Part shown: positions 53,788 to 61,498 of the stretch, one piece after another
Layout of the letters: each line of letters begins with the position of its first letter
Position numbering within the stretch: the first letter of the stretch is position 1
DNA from: a virus
Direction: 5' to 3' (one strand)
Length of the DNA: 64,000 nucleotides
Virus record (IMG/VR): IMGVR_UViG_3300043446_003193
Coordinates: 126,001-190,000 of that record
Notes under the pieces: model-generated
Told to the model about the DNA's origin: nothing
Database searches by the model: none
What the model saw: the letters and a program-made list of their open reading frames with translations, nothing else
Program-made: the position numbers and the translations under genes

Positions 53788-56700
53788 ATCCATTCTCTTT
53801 TTTTATTTCTATTAATCCATCTACGATATCTCTCATAGCATCTAAGTGAGAAATAACCCAAATGAAATCAAATTGAGTTTTAAGATATTGCATCATTCCG
53901 AATAGGGATGATAGATTATCACTATCTAATGTACCAAATCCCTCATCAATCACTAAGAAGTTTGGTCTAGGTAATCCACATATGTTTATCAATGCAACTC
54001 TGATTGCTAAACCACTAATAAACTTTTCCATACCACTACACATTTCTAATGCCCATTCTTGATCCTCGTAAACTATCTTTGCGTTGATATTCTTGCCATC
54101 TACTTCCATTACAACCCCGAAATCAACTACTTGTCCTAAGATATTATTTACTTCCGTTTGAATAACCGGTAATGCTTTAGAAATTAATTCATATGGAATA
54201 CCATCTCTCTTTACAGCATCTAAATAATAGGTGTATAGGCGGTTCTTTTCTTCTAAATCCTTAACTTCATCCATTTTAGCTTTGATACCGTCTATAAACG
54301 ATTGCAATTGAGAAATAGAACCATTTACAGAAGTTATATCTTTATTAATTTGTTTAATTACTTTATCAACTTCTGATTTAAGAATTTCTTTTTCTTTAAT
54401 TTGTTTTTCTAATTGTTTGTTTGTTTCAATTGTATCTTCGTTTTCGTAATATTTTTCAATATCTTCTTCAACTTTATCCAATTGAGTTTGTAATAATTCT
54501 TCTTTTGTTTCTAAACCTTTGTATTCCATTTCGGCTTTCTCTAATATAACTTTTATTCTGGAATATCTTGTTTTGATTTCTTGTAATTCATTATATTGTT
54601 CTTCTACACCTTCCATAGTATCCAATGTTTGTTGAATACCTGTACAATTAACCAATGCTTCTCTAAATTCTTCTTTCAATTGAGGTAATAATTCTTTTAC
54701 TCTCATTGCATCTTTTACAAAAGTATTATCACAACAAAACTCACAATTTGGGTCGTATTTATGATTATTCAAATGTGCAATCGTTTCTTCTGCAGAACTT
54801 ACATGCACTTTTGCAATATCATAAGTTTTAGTTGCTTCGGTTAATGCTTTTTGTTCTTTTTGATAATTTGAATATGCCGTTTCAATATCAACGCCGCCAA
54901 ATGATTTCTTATCTTCTATTGATTGTGATAATTCATTAAGGGTATTGGTATGATTTTCTATTTTAGTTTCAGTATTGGTATATTCCGTTTCTAAATCTTC
55001 AATTTGTTTTGTAATTAATTTTCTTTTATCTTCCAAAGTGGGTAAATCTAAATTAGAATCAATTGGTGCAAGTTGTCTTGTTAATCCTAACACCTCGTTC
55101 TCAATACTTTCTTTTATTTTTGCTTCAGAATTTAATTGTTGTTGTAATTCTTTTAATTCACCTTTTTTATATTTAATCTCAATACCTTTATTTGCCAATT
55201 CTGTTGTAAAATCAGTTTTCTTAAAATTTTTGATAAGAACACTTACTTCTCTAATATCTTCTACTGCTGTATCAAACAACTTATCAAAGATATTCAATCC
55301 CATAAATTGTGCCAATAAATCTTTTCTTTCACTTTGTGATTTATCAATGAATAGTGCATTATTCCCTTGCAGAGATAATGCAGTTAATACGAAATCCTCA
55401 TACTTACCAACATATTGTTCAATGATGGTGTTTGTATCTCTTCTTTCTGTTCCATTAAGTGAAGTTCTTTCATCTCCATCCATTTTATAGAACTCAACAT
55501 CTACTTTTACATTCTTTCCTTTGTTGATTGTTTTAGCAGTTCTTTCAATAAAATATCTTTCACCATTAATATCAAATTCTAACTTACATTTGAAATCGGT
55601 TTTACGATTATTCATTATGTTTGCTGCTTTGAATGCTCTACTACTCTTATCGTATAAACAAAATGAAATAGAGTCAAATAGAGATGATTTACCACTTGCA
55701 TTTGGTGCAAATAATCCCATCAATCCGTTTAATTTACTGAAATCAATAACATTGTCCTCACCATAGGAGAACATGTTACTAAACTCAAACTTTATAGGTT
55801 TCCATTGGATATTTCTTGCAACATCATCTAATACAATTCTACTATTAATATCTCTATTGATTGTTTCCAATTCAGATAAATCTTTATCTGTCACAAATGG
55901 CATCATTCTCTTAACATAATCATGTATTAAAGAGTTTTGATGGTTTACATCTGTAATATCTTCAAAATCTAATTTGTTTTGTCTATTTCCGGTCTTTAAT
56001 TTGGAAAGTGAATCCGTTCTAATGATTGTAAAATCTTCAAGTCCGTATCTCATCTTAATTTCTGTCAATACTTTCTTTGTATCGGCAGTATCGGTATTAG
56101 ATAAACGAACTCTCAATCTTGCATTCTTTGGCATATTGTTTACAACCGGAACTACACCATTATCTACATCCAAAGTATAATAACCATAATCGTTTGGTAA
56201 ATCAACACTCTCATAAGTTAGAGTATCCATATCCCAAACTAAGAAACCATGTTTATCTAATGTTTCACCGAAGTTTTGTTGAACCAATGAACCAGCATAA
56301 ACTACCTTACAACCTGCCGGACTAATCATCTCTTGTCTTTTATGAATATCACCCAATAGAGCTAAATCATATCCATCAAATATATCGGTTGTAAAATGTC
56401 TACTACTAACCACATAACCCACATCCGTAATAGAATTATCCACGGGGCCGTGGAATAATGCAATCTTTGTTTTTGCATCAATATCTTCTGCTTTAGGCCA
56501 ATTATCTTTATTATCAAAAATAGAATAAACAGCGAATGCAGTATCACCATATTTCCAAACTTGTGTATCTCTTAAATAATAAAAATTATCCAAATTCAAT
56601 GCTTCTACAATTGGAGTAAGAACATCAATTCTATCCAAATTATTCATATTACAATCGTGATTACCTGTAATAAGAATTGTAGGTGCTAATTTTGCACACT

Positions 56701-56914
56701 CCGTAAATAACCAACTAATCTCTCTAACTAATTCAGGAGACATTTCCAATTTAGCATGAGCAATATCACCTGCTAAATAAATGATTGCATTTTCCGTTCC
56801 TCTATTACGGATTTCCTCAAACATTTTTTCAAATACTTGTCTATACTCTTTGTGTCGTTTCACGTTACGGATATGTACGTCCGCAATATGGTAAATTGTT
56901 TTTAATTTACTCAT
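53768..56914 (-). CDS. Fused Mre11-Rad50 (SbcD-SbcC, gp47-gp46) nuclease
   Basis: 1048 aa joining two proteins usually encoded separately. Residues 1-370 are Mre11/SbcD/gp47: ADVH (Asp12, His14), LAGDIAH (Asp50), TGNHD (Asn85, His86), FHGPVD, and LLGDIHKRQ. Residues 375-1048 are Rad50/SbcC/gp46: Walker A PNASGKSS near 404-411, long coiled coils split by the zinc hook CEFC at 724-727, an ABC signature-like CSGMEKF, and Walker B FLVIDEGFGTLD with Asp990-Glu991. In T4 this complex resects DNA ends for recombination-dependent replication and host DNA breakdown. The gene follows primase with an overlap of four bases. The fusion fixes one-to-one stoichiometry. Confidence 0.93.
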   Translation of the reverse strand: MSKLKTIYHIADVHIRNVKRHKEYRQVFEKMFEEIRNRGTENAIIYLAGDIAHAKLEMSPELVREISWLFTECAKLAPTILITGNHDCNMNNLDRIDVLTPIVEALNLDNFYYLRDTQVWKYGDTAFAVYSIFDNKDNWPKAEDIDAKTKIALFHGPVDNSITDVGYVVSSRHFTTDIFDGYDLALLGDIHKRQEMISPAGCKVVYAGSLVQQNFGETLDKHGFLVWDMDTLTYESVDLPNDYGYYTLDVDNGVVPVVNNMPKNARLRVRLSNTDTADTKKVLTEIKMRYGLEDFTIIRTDSLSKLKTGNRQNKLDFEDITDVNHQNSLIHDYVKRMMPFVTDKDLSELETINRDINSRIVLDDVARNIQWKPIKFEFSNMFSYGEDNVIDFSKLNGLMGLFAPNASGKSSLFDSISFCLYDKSSRAFKAANIMNNRKTDFKCKLEFDINGERYFIERTAKTINKGKNVKVDVEFYKMDGDERTSLNGTERRDTNTIIEQYVGKYEDFVLTALSLQGNNALFIDKSQSERKDLLAQFMGLNIFDKLFDTAVEDIREVSVLIKNFKKTDFTTELANKGIEIKYKKGELKELQQQLNSEAKIKESIENEVLGLTRQLAPIDSNLDLPTLEDKRKLITKQIEDLETEYTNTETKIENHTNTLNELSQSIEDKKSFGGVDIETAYSNYQKEQKALTEATKTYDIAKVHVSSAEETIAHLNNHKYDPNCEFCCDNTFVKDAMRVKELLPQLKEEFREALVNCTGIQQTLDTMEGVEEQYNELQEIKTRYSRIKVILEKAEMEYKGLETKEELLQTQLDKVEEDIEKYYENEDTIETNKQLEKQIKEKEILKSEVDKVIKQINKDITSVNGSISQLQSFIDGIKAKMDEVKDLEEKNRLYTYYLDAVKRDGIPYELISKALPVIQTEVNNILGQVVDFGVVMEVDGKNINAKIVYEDQEWALEMCSGMEKFISGLAIRVALINICGLPRPNFLVIDEGFGTLDSDNLSSLFGMMQYLKTQFDFIWVISHLDAMRDIVDGLIEIKKENGFSKIDF

Positions 56915-57870
56915 AAACTATTTATTTTATTTAACAATAATTCTTCCGAAGTAAATTCTTTAGTTTTCTTTAGTTCTTCGTAGAATTTTTCATACCCCAT
57001 ATCGGCGGCATCTTTATCTTTTAAATACATCATTTTAACCTGTATTCCATTCTTTCTAAAATACTCTGCTGCTTTCAATGCCTCACTTATCGCATCGTTA
57101 TCTAATGAAATAATGATATCACTAACACCACTCATAAAGATTTTCTCAACTAATGATTTTGAAGGAAACTTACCTAATAGTGGAATGGCATTTCTTTTAA
57201 TTGTAATTGCATCAAATACACCCTCACAAAGTATAATTGGTTCATTCCAATTTACCTGAGAATCAAAACAAATTATATTTTTACTAATTGGTGGGTTTTT
57301 ATATTTCATCTTCTCTTCTGGATAATAAGAACGAGAAACAAAATAATTTAATGAACCATCGGAATTATAAGAAGGTATAATAACCCTTCTAGCGTATAAT
57401 CCTTCCATACAATATCCTATATTATATTTTATAATATCTTTTTCAGTAATACCCCTTTCAGTAAGATAATGCATGGCATGTTTATATTCAGGATTAAACC
57501 CTTTAGGAACCTCATTAAGAGGTTTAAATTCTTTTGGTAGGGAAATGAACACCTTTGTATCGGCATCCTCTAATTGTGGGTTATATTGAGAATCTCCATA
57601 TATTTCTCTAATAATAGAAATAGTCTTTCTATCAACATCCAACTTTTTTAATAAGGATGTTAGTTTTTTACCACCACTATTACACGTCCAACAATGCCAC
57701 TTTTGAGTTTCGGTATTAACTTGTAACTTTTGTTTGTGGTGATTACAAAACGGGCAATAAAATGCCAATTCGTTACCCCTTAATACGGAATAACTACCCA
57801 ACGCATTAGATAGCGTGGTCGTAACTATATTTTTATCAGTTTGCTTCAACACAACTGTAATATACAACAA
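56911..57870 (-). CDS. DNA primase, DnaG/gp61-type
   Basis: 319 aa. The N-terminal zinc domain has FYCPFCNHH (Cys39, Cys42) and WHCWTC (Cys60, Cys63), a four-cysteine variant of the CHC2 finger. A Toprim domain follows: IILCEGVFDAITI with Glu216, and IIISLDNDA with Asp257 and Asp259. It makes RNA primers for lagging-strand synthesis, probably with a separate helicase. The start is uncertain: the frame opens with TTG codons at 57870 and has no ATG. An internal start near residue 8 (KQTDKNIVTTTLSNALG) is equally plausible. It overlaps the Mre11/Rad50 start by four bases. Confidence 0.9.
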   Translation of the reverse strand: MLYITVVLKQTDKNIVTTTLSNALGSYSVLRGNELAFYCPFCNHHKQKLQVNTETQKWHCWTCNSGGKKLTSLLKKLDVDRKTISIIREIYGDSQYNPQLEDADTKVFISLPKEFKPLNEVPKGFNPEYKHAMHYLTERGITEKDIIKYNIGYCMEGLYARRVIIPSYNSDGSLNYFVSRSYYPEEKMKYKNPPISKNIICFDSQVNWNEPIILCEGVFDAITIKRNAIPLLGKFPSKSLVEKIFMSGVSDIIISLDNDAISEALKAAEYFRKNGIQVKMMYLKDKDAADMGYEKFYEELKKTKEFTSEELLLNKINSL

Positions 57871-57905
57871 ATATTTGATATTACCAAATATTTACATAAG
57901 TATTT

Positions 57906-58319
57906 TTACTCAGAAAACCAAGAATCCGGTATTTCTTTATCTGCATACTTAAATCCGTGTTTATCACACCAATCTCCGTATGTAGTTTTGGATTTTTTGT
58001 TGATTTTATTCTTAGAATTGGAAAATACGAATCGTATATCTAAATTAGGATTTTGTTCCTTTACCAGTAAGTGTTTCTTACGGTCTGCAATTACAAACCT
58101 ACCCTTTGTTTCTACTCTTATCCCGTTTGGTAACTTAAAATCAGGATTGTAAGTATGTTCAGAAGCAGGTATAGTATAAGATACTTTTTCGGATTCATAT
58201 TGAACCTCAATACCCCTAGCTGAAATTTGATTAGAAATGTTTTCTTCAAGACCTGACTTAAACCCATACTTTTTTGCAACCCATTTAGGATTGTTCTTTT
58301 TTGTAACTTTTTTAGCCAT
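57906..58319 (-). CDS. Endonuclease I (T7 gp3-like Holliday junction resolvase)
   Basis: 137 aa, close to the T7 enzyme (149). The fold-defining stretch is unmistakable: GFKSGLEENISNQI with Glu25/Glu26, YTIPASEHTYNPDFKLPNGI with Asp60, RVETKGRF with Glu70 and Lys72, DRKKHLLVKEQNP, then RFVFS, YGDWCDKHG, FKYADKEIPDSW. The PD-(D/E)xK active site is complete. It resolves branched DNA before packaging and can help degrade host DNA. T4 itself uses the unrelated endonuclease VII (gp49), so this replaces it by a T7-family enzyme. Adjacent to primase and the recombination nuclease, which is consistent with that role. Confidence 0.93.
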   Translation of the reverse strand: MAKKVTKKNNPKWVAKKYGFKSGLEENISNQISARGIEVQYESEKVSYTIPASEHTYNPDFKLPNGIRVETKGRFVIADRKKHLLVKEQNPNLDIRFVFSNSKNKINKKSKTTYGDWCDKHGFKYADKEIPDSWFSE

Positions 58320-58324
58320 TAAGT

Positions 58325-58537
58325 TTATTTAGTTTTTAATGTGTCTGAGTATTTTTTCTCATTCACTTCTCCACCTCTACCTGTTTTAAATTTAGCCGCA
58401 GTTAATACTTGCTCATCTGCTTTTTTCAAATCATTTGTAGTATATGGAGTTTTTGCTGCAACACCAGCGTCAAATCCAATTTTATCAACACCTAATGCTG
58501 ATTGTTGTGCTTTGTATGTATCTAATATTGTTGCCAT
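58325..58537 (-). CDS. Small conserved-looking protein, 70 aa
   Basis: Not recognised. Hydrophilic, with Ala/Lys/Thr-rich composition (KAQQSALGVDKIGFDAGVAAK ... DEQVLTAAKFKTGRGG, in parts). No membrane segment. Five bases upstream of the endonuclease I gene and with its own exact ATATTTATA box, so it leads the DNA-metabolism transcription unit. The TGRGG motif might contact nucleic acid or a protein partner. Could be a small structural protein. Confidence 0.7.
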   Translation of the reverse strand: MATILDTYKAQQSALGVDKIGFDAGVAAKTPYTTNDLKKADEQVLTAAKFKTGRGGEVNEKKYSDTLKTK

Positions 58538-58554
58538 CTGTTTTGTATTTTAAA

Positions 58555-58563
58555 TATAAATAT
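58555..58563 (-). promoter_or_regulatory. ATATTTATA promoter-like box
   Basis: Exact sense-strand nonamer 18 bases upstream of the 70-aa gene. Confidence 0.55.
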
Positions 58564-58567
58564 AAGA

Positions 58568-59521
58568 TTATGTGTCAAATCGTACAATAAAATTAACTGT
58601 CAAATCATGTTCTGACTTTATTGGTTGTGGTAATTTTGCAACCGCCAATAAATCACAGTTATCATCATACAATCCAATTGTTGTAATAAATGGTGCTAAA
58701 AAAGAGCCAGTTGAATCTACCGAACTACTAACATCCCAATGATCAAACCCACCTGATATAGCGGAATTTACAGATGAACCAAATCTATAATCTAATATAT
58801 CACCATTTTCTAATACTGATTTTTTACGAATGTATTTTGCGGGTTGGGTTGTATATAATTTTTGTATTTTATTATCTGCTGTGTTTAATTCATATTCTCC
58901 ACCAACACTAACTATTGCAGTTGGATTTGTTGAAACATTGAATTCATCTTGCTCACAAATCAAAAGATATTCGTGCTCATAAATTGTTTCGGTAGATTTA
59001 TATTGTATATCCCATGTACCACCTAATTTTGAATTAGAACCACTTGTAATTACAACCAATCCTTGATTGTAAAATACATTTCCAATTCTATGATTACTTC
59101 CGCTCAATACTAAATTACTATACTTATCATCTACATAGTAAGTTCCACCATCATTTAATAAAACCGAACCCTTTTTTATTCCATCACCAATACAATTTTG
59201 TGGTATTGATATTACTTTTGCTGAACCACTTAAAAATCTTTCTGGATTTGTTTCATCATATACATTTGTTTTACTACCTAATCTATAAAATGGGTCATTT
59301 TCTTTTCCATTATAAAATTGGGCTCTAAGCTGTCCAAATACAGAATATTTGTTATATATTGACCCACTTAATAATCCGGTAGTAATTGTATTTGCATCAT
59401 TAGATGTATAGTTACCATCTACTGCTTCCAATAGTGTAACTCCTGCTGATGTTTTATCCCATTCTTTATAAGCTTTGAATGGTCTAATACTAATATCTGA
59501 TTTAGGTATTCTTTTTAACAT
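58568..59521 (-). CDS. Tail/baseplate structural protein, 317 aa
   Basis: Paralogue of the adjacent 407-aa protein. Both end in the same kind of segment: TT(I/V)GLYDD...LLAVAK...PI, then a final strand with V(R/K)(F/L)D. Other shared parts are the KYSVFGQLRAQFYN region and SGSAKVISIPQNCIGDGIKKG / NQGLVVITSG strands. The ending is frequent in virion structural proteins of marine T4-like phages. No enzyme motif. It has its own ATATTTATA box and comes after the terminator of the 407-aa gene. Most likely a baseplate or tail-associated protein. Confidence 0.78.
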   Translation of the reverse strand: MLKRIPKSDISIRPFKAYKEWDKTSAGVTLLEAVDGNYTSNDANTITTGLLSGSIYNKYSVFGQLRAQFYNGKENDPFYRLGSKTNVYDETNPERFLSGSAKVISIPQNCIGDGIKKGSVLLNDGGTYYVDDKYSNLVLSGSNHRIGNVFYNQGLVVITSGSNSKLGGTWDIQYKSTETIYEHEYLLICEQDEFNVSTNPTAIVSVGGEYELNTADNKIQKLYTTQPAKYIRKKSVLENGDILDYRFGSSVNSAISGGFDHWDVSSSVDSTGSFLAPFITTIGLYDDNCDLLAVAKLPQPIKSEHDLTVNFIVRFDT

Positions 59522-59527
59522 ATCGTA

Positions 59528-59536
59528 TATAAATAT
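59528..59536 (-). promoter_or_regulatory. ATATTTATA promoter-like box
   Basis: Exact sense-strand nonamer seven bases upstream of the 317-aa gene, directly after a terminator. Confidence 0.55.
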
Positions 59537-59540
59537 CTCA

Positions 59541-59580
59541 AAACTAAAAACCCACCAAATTAAGGTGGGTCATAGTTTTT
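59541..59580 (-). terminator. Intrinsic terminator after the 407-aa gene
   Basis: 7-bp GC-rich stem ACCCACC/GGTGGGT (59550-59556, 59564-59570) with a 7-base loop, extendable by AAACTA/TAGTTT outside. In the minus sense it is followed by TTTTTAGTTTT. Lies 15-25 bases past the stop codon. Confidence 0.85.
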
Positions 59581-59594
59581 ATTTTATTCTCCGA

Positions 59595-60818
59595 TTAGAA
59601 GTCTAATTTAACTTTGATTGCAATCTCTTTATCAAAAGATTTTTCAATTGGTTTTGAAGTTTTAGCTACTGCTAATAATTCATTTGCGTCATCATACAAT
59701 CCAACAGTTGTAATGAAAACCTTAGGGTCTTTTTCAAATGTTGATTGAACGAATTGTCCAACTGAACCAGTTACGAATGTTGGGTTATTTGAGAAGTTAA
59801 ATTCTCTATTGTTTGCTCTTACGAAATAATGAGAGGTTGAAACATTCTCAGTTCTACGAGCTTGGAAATCTGCACCTAAATTAATTGCTTTAAATAAATT
59901 GATAGAACCAGTTAAGTTGTGATAAACACCACTTTGAGAACTAGTTGCACCCGCTAAATTACCACCAACACTTGCACTTATTGCAGATGGGTTTAATAAG
60001 ATAACACCCATATCAGGATAGAATAAACCATATCCTTTACCATTTGATGCTGTGTATGTACTAATAGATGATGTTAAAGCAGAACCAATGTTTAATGAAC
60101 CACTAACAATATTATAAACTCTACCTGCAGTTGTTACATTCTCATCTGTACCACCACTATCATCAATTAATGTAATTAAACCAACTGAACCAGAAAGTTT
60201 CAATGAGAAGTTTCCTGGGTCCAATCTTTCTTTATATCTTGCTCTATTTACATTAATTGCGTAGAAATTAGTTAAATCGTGTCCAGCTGCAGTTGAACCA
60301 CTATATACACTAAAGTACGGGTCAGCAGAATCTAATAATACATTTCTAAATTGGTTATAAACCGCTTTAGTAGGCATTGTAGATGAATCATCTTGTGTTA
60401 ATGTTGGTGCACCATATCCATCAACATCACCATACGCAATTGAGAATTGAACCTCTGCTGTATCTGATGATGGAGTTGCGTTATAAACATCAATATAGTA
60501 CTTACCACTTGCATCTGCAACTTGTGTTGAAGATGTATAGGCAACTGTCAATGAACCGGTATCACCACTCCATATACCAGAAGTTACTATTTCTGTTTTG
60601 TTAGTTACTTTATCAATTGCACCAAATTTTTTATAAATACCATTTGAAATAGTATTTGTATCTGCACTAATTTGTTCTCCTTGTCCTAAAAATGTGTTTA
60701 CGATTCTAACTAATTCGTTAGTATCTACCGGAGTACCTGTTGTATTTGCAGCAGTCGCTAAGTACTGTGATAAGTTACTTGCTAAAAGGGCTCCTCTATT
60801 GTCTCTTATTAATGCCAT
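59595..60818 (-). CDS. Tail/baseplate structural protein, 407 aa
   Basis: Matches the pattern of a virion structural protein widespread in T4-like marine phages: RDNRGALLASNLSQYL near the start, LDPGNFSLKLSGSVGLITLIDDS around residue 215 (in two parts), GYGLFYPDMGVILLNPSA, LGADFQARRTENVSTSHYFV, NNREFNFSNNPTF, DPKVFITTVGLYDDANELLA and a final IKVKLDF. Family function is not established; it is packaged and associated with the tail. Ends in a strong terminator. Its paralogue is directly downstream. No promoter-like box precedes it; it is nine bases from the 207-aa gene, so the two are co-transcribed. Confidence 0.82.
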   Translation of the reverse strand: MALIRDNRGALLASNLSQYLATAANTTGTPVDTNELVRIVNTFLGQGEQISADTNTISNGIYKKFGAIDKVTNKTEIVTSGIWSGDTGSLTVAYTSSTQVADASGKYYIDVYNATPSSDTAEVQFSIAYGDVDGYGAPTLTQDDSSTMPTKAVYNQFRNVLLDSADPYFSVYSGSTAAGHDLTNFYAINVNRARYKERLDPGNFSLKLSGSVGLITLIDDSGGTDENVTTAGRVYNIVSGSLNIGSALTSSISTYTASNGKGYGLFYPDMGVILLNPSAISASVGGNLAGATSSQSGVYHNLTGSINLFKAINLGADFQARRTENVSTSHYFVRANNREFNFSNNPTFVTGSVGQFVQSTFEKDPKVFITTVGLYDDANELLAVAKTSKPIEKSFDKEIAIKVKLDF

Positions 60819-60826
60819 AGTTTATA

Positions 60827-61450
60827 TTATTGAACGTAAGTTACTGTTACTGGAATAGTTTGTGAACCACCCGTTTCATTACCATAAACTGTGATTGTAG
60901 TTTTGATAGTAGATGTTAATGAACGGTTAGGAATAAATTTGAAAGATAAACCTTTAGCGATAGCTGCTGTTGCAGATACATCATCACCAATGAATACTGG
61001 TACTGAACCTACGTCAGATGTTACACCTTCACCTACAATATCACCTGCGTTTTTATTTGCCAATAGAATTGTATATCCTAAACTTCTATTTCCCGCTGGA
61101 GATGTAGTTGGTGATAAAGCAACTTCACCACTTCTTTGATTTACTGAAATATTAGGAACACCAAATTCAACAACAGGAATTCTAGTTGTGCTTTTTGGTA
61201 ATGTTACTAATTTGTATTTCATTACTTGAGTTTCATCTGGATTAGCTTCCAACACTGGCATATTTTTAATTGCCGCGTCGTAATATGCAGAACCCAATGG
61301 ATGAGCTGGCTCATATAAACTGTAATCAATTTCATCATCTGCTAAAGCAAATTGAGTGATGTTAATTCCTCCACCTGCTGCTAATTTCTCTCTACCTTTT
61401 TTGGTAAGAATAGCATCTACTGTTAATTCGGTGTTACTTAAATATCCCAT
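60827..61450 (-). CDS. Conserved tail-associated protein, 207 aa
   Basis: The first 70 residues have a pattern common to structural proteins in T4-like phages: GYLSNTELTVDAILTKKGRE, then INITQFALADDEIDYSLY, AHPLGSAYYDAAI and NMPVLEA. The last 70 residues form an Ig-like strand-rich domain (LSFKFIPNRSLTSTIKTTITVYGNETGG, in parts), perhaps exposed on the virion. Starts a transcription unit with an exact ATATTTATA box and is followed by the 407-aa protein. Baseplate or tail role inferred; exact function unknown. Confidence 0.8.
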   Translation of the reverse strand: MGYLSNTELTVDAILTKKGREKLAAGGGINITQFALADDEIDYSLYEPAHPLGSAYYDAAIKNMPVLEANPDETQVMKYKLVTLPKSTTRIPVVEFGVPNISVNQRSGEVALSPTTSPAGNRSLGYTILLANKNAGDIVGEGVTSDVGSVPVFIGDDVSATAAIAKGLSFKFIPNRSLTSTIKTTITVYGNETGGSQTIPVTVTYVQ

Positions 61451-61471
61451 AGTATTGTATTAATCGTTTGA

Positions 61472-61480
61472 TATAAATAT
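61472..61480 (-). promoter_or_regulatory. ATATTTATA promoter-like box
   Basis: Exact sense-strand nonamer 22 bases upstream of the 207-aa gene. Confidence 0.55.
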
Positions 61481-61498
61481 AATAATTTTCAAATTCCG

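Noticed and set aside
56955-56980. AACTAAAGAAAACTAAA in the primase gene as a regulatory repeat
   Set aside because: It encodes a Lys/Thr/Glu stretch near the C-terminus, and AT-rich low complexity can explain the match; retained only as a comment on the divergent-region repeat.
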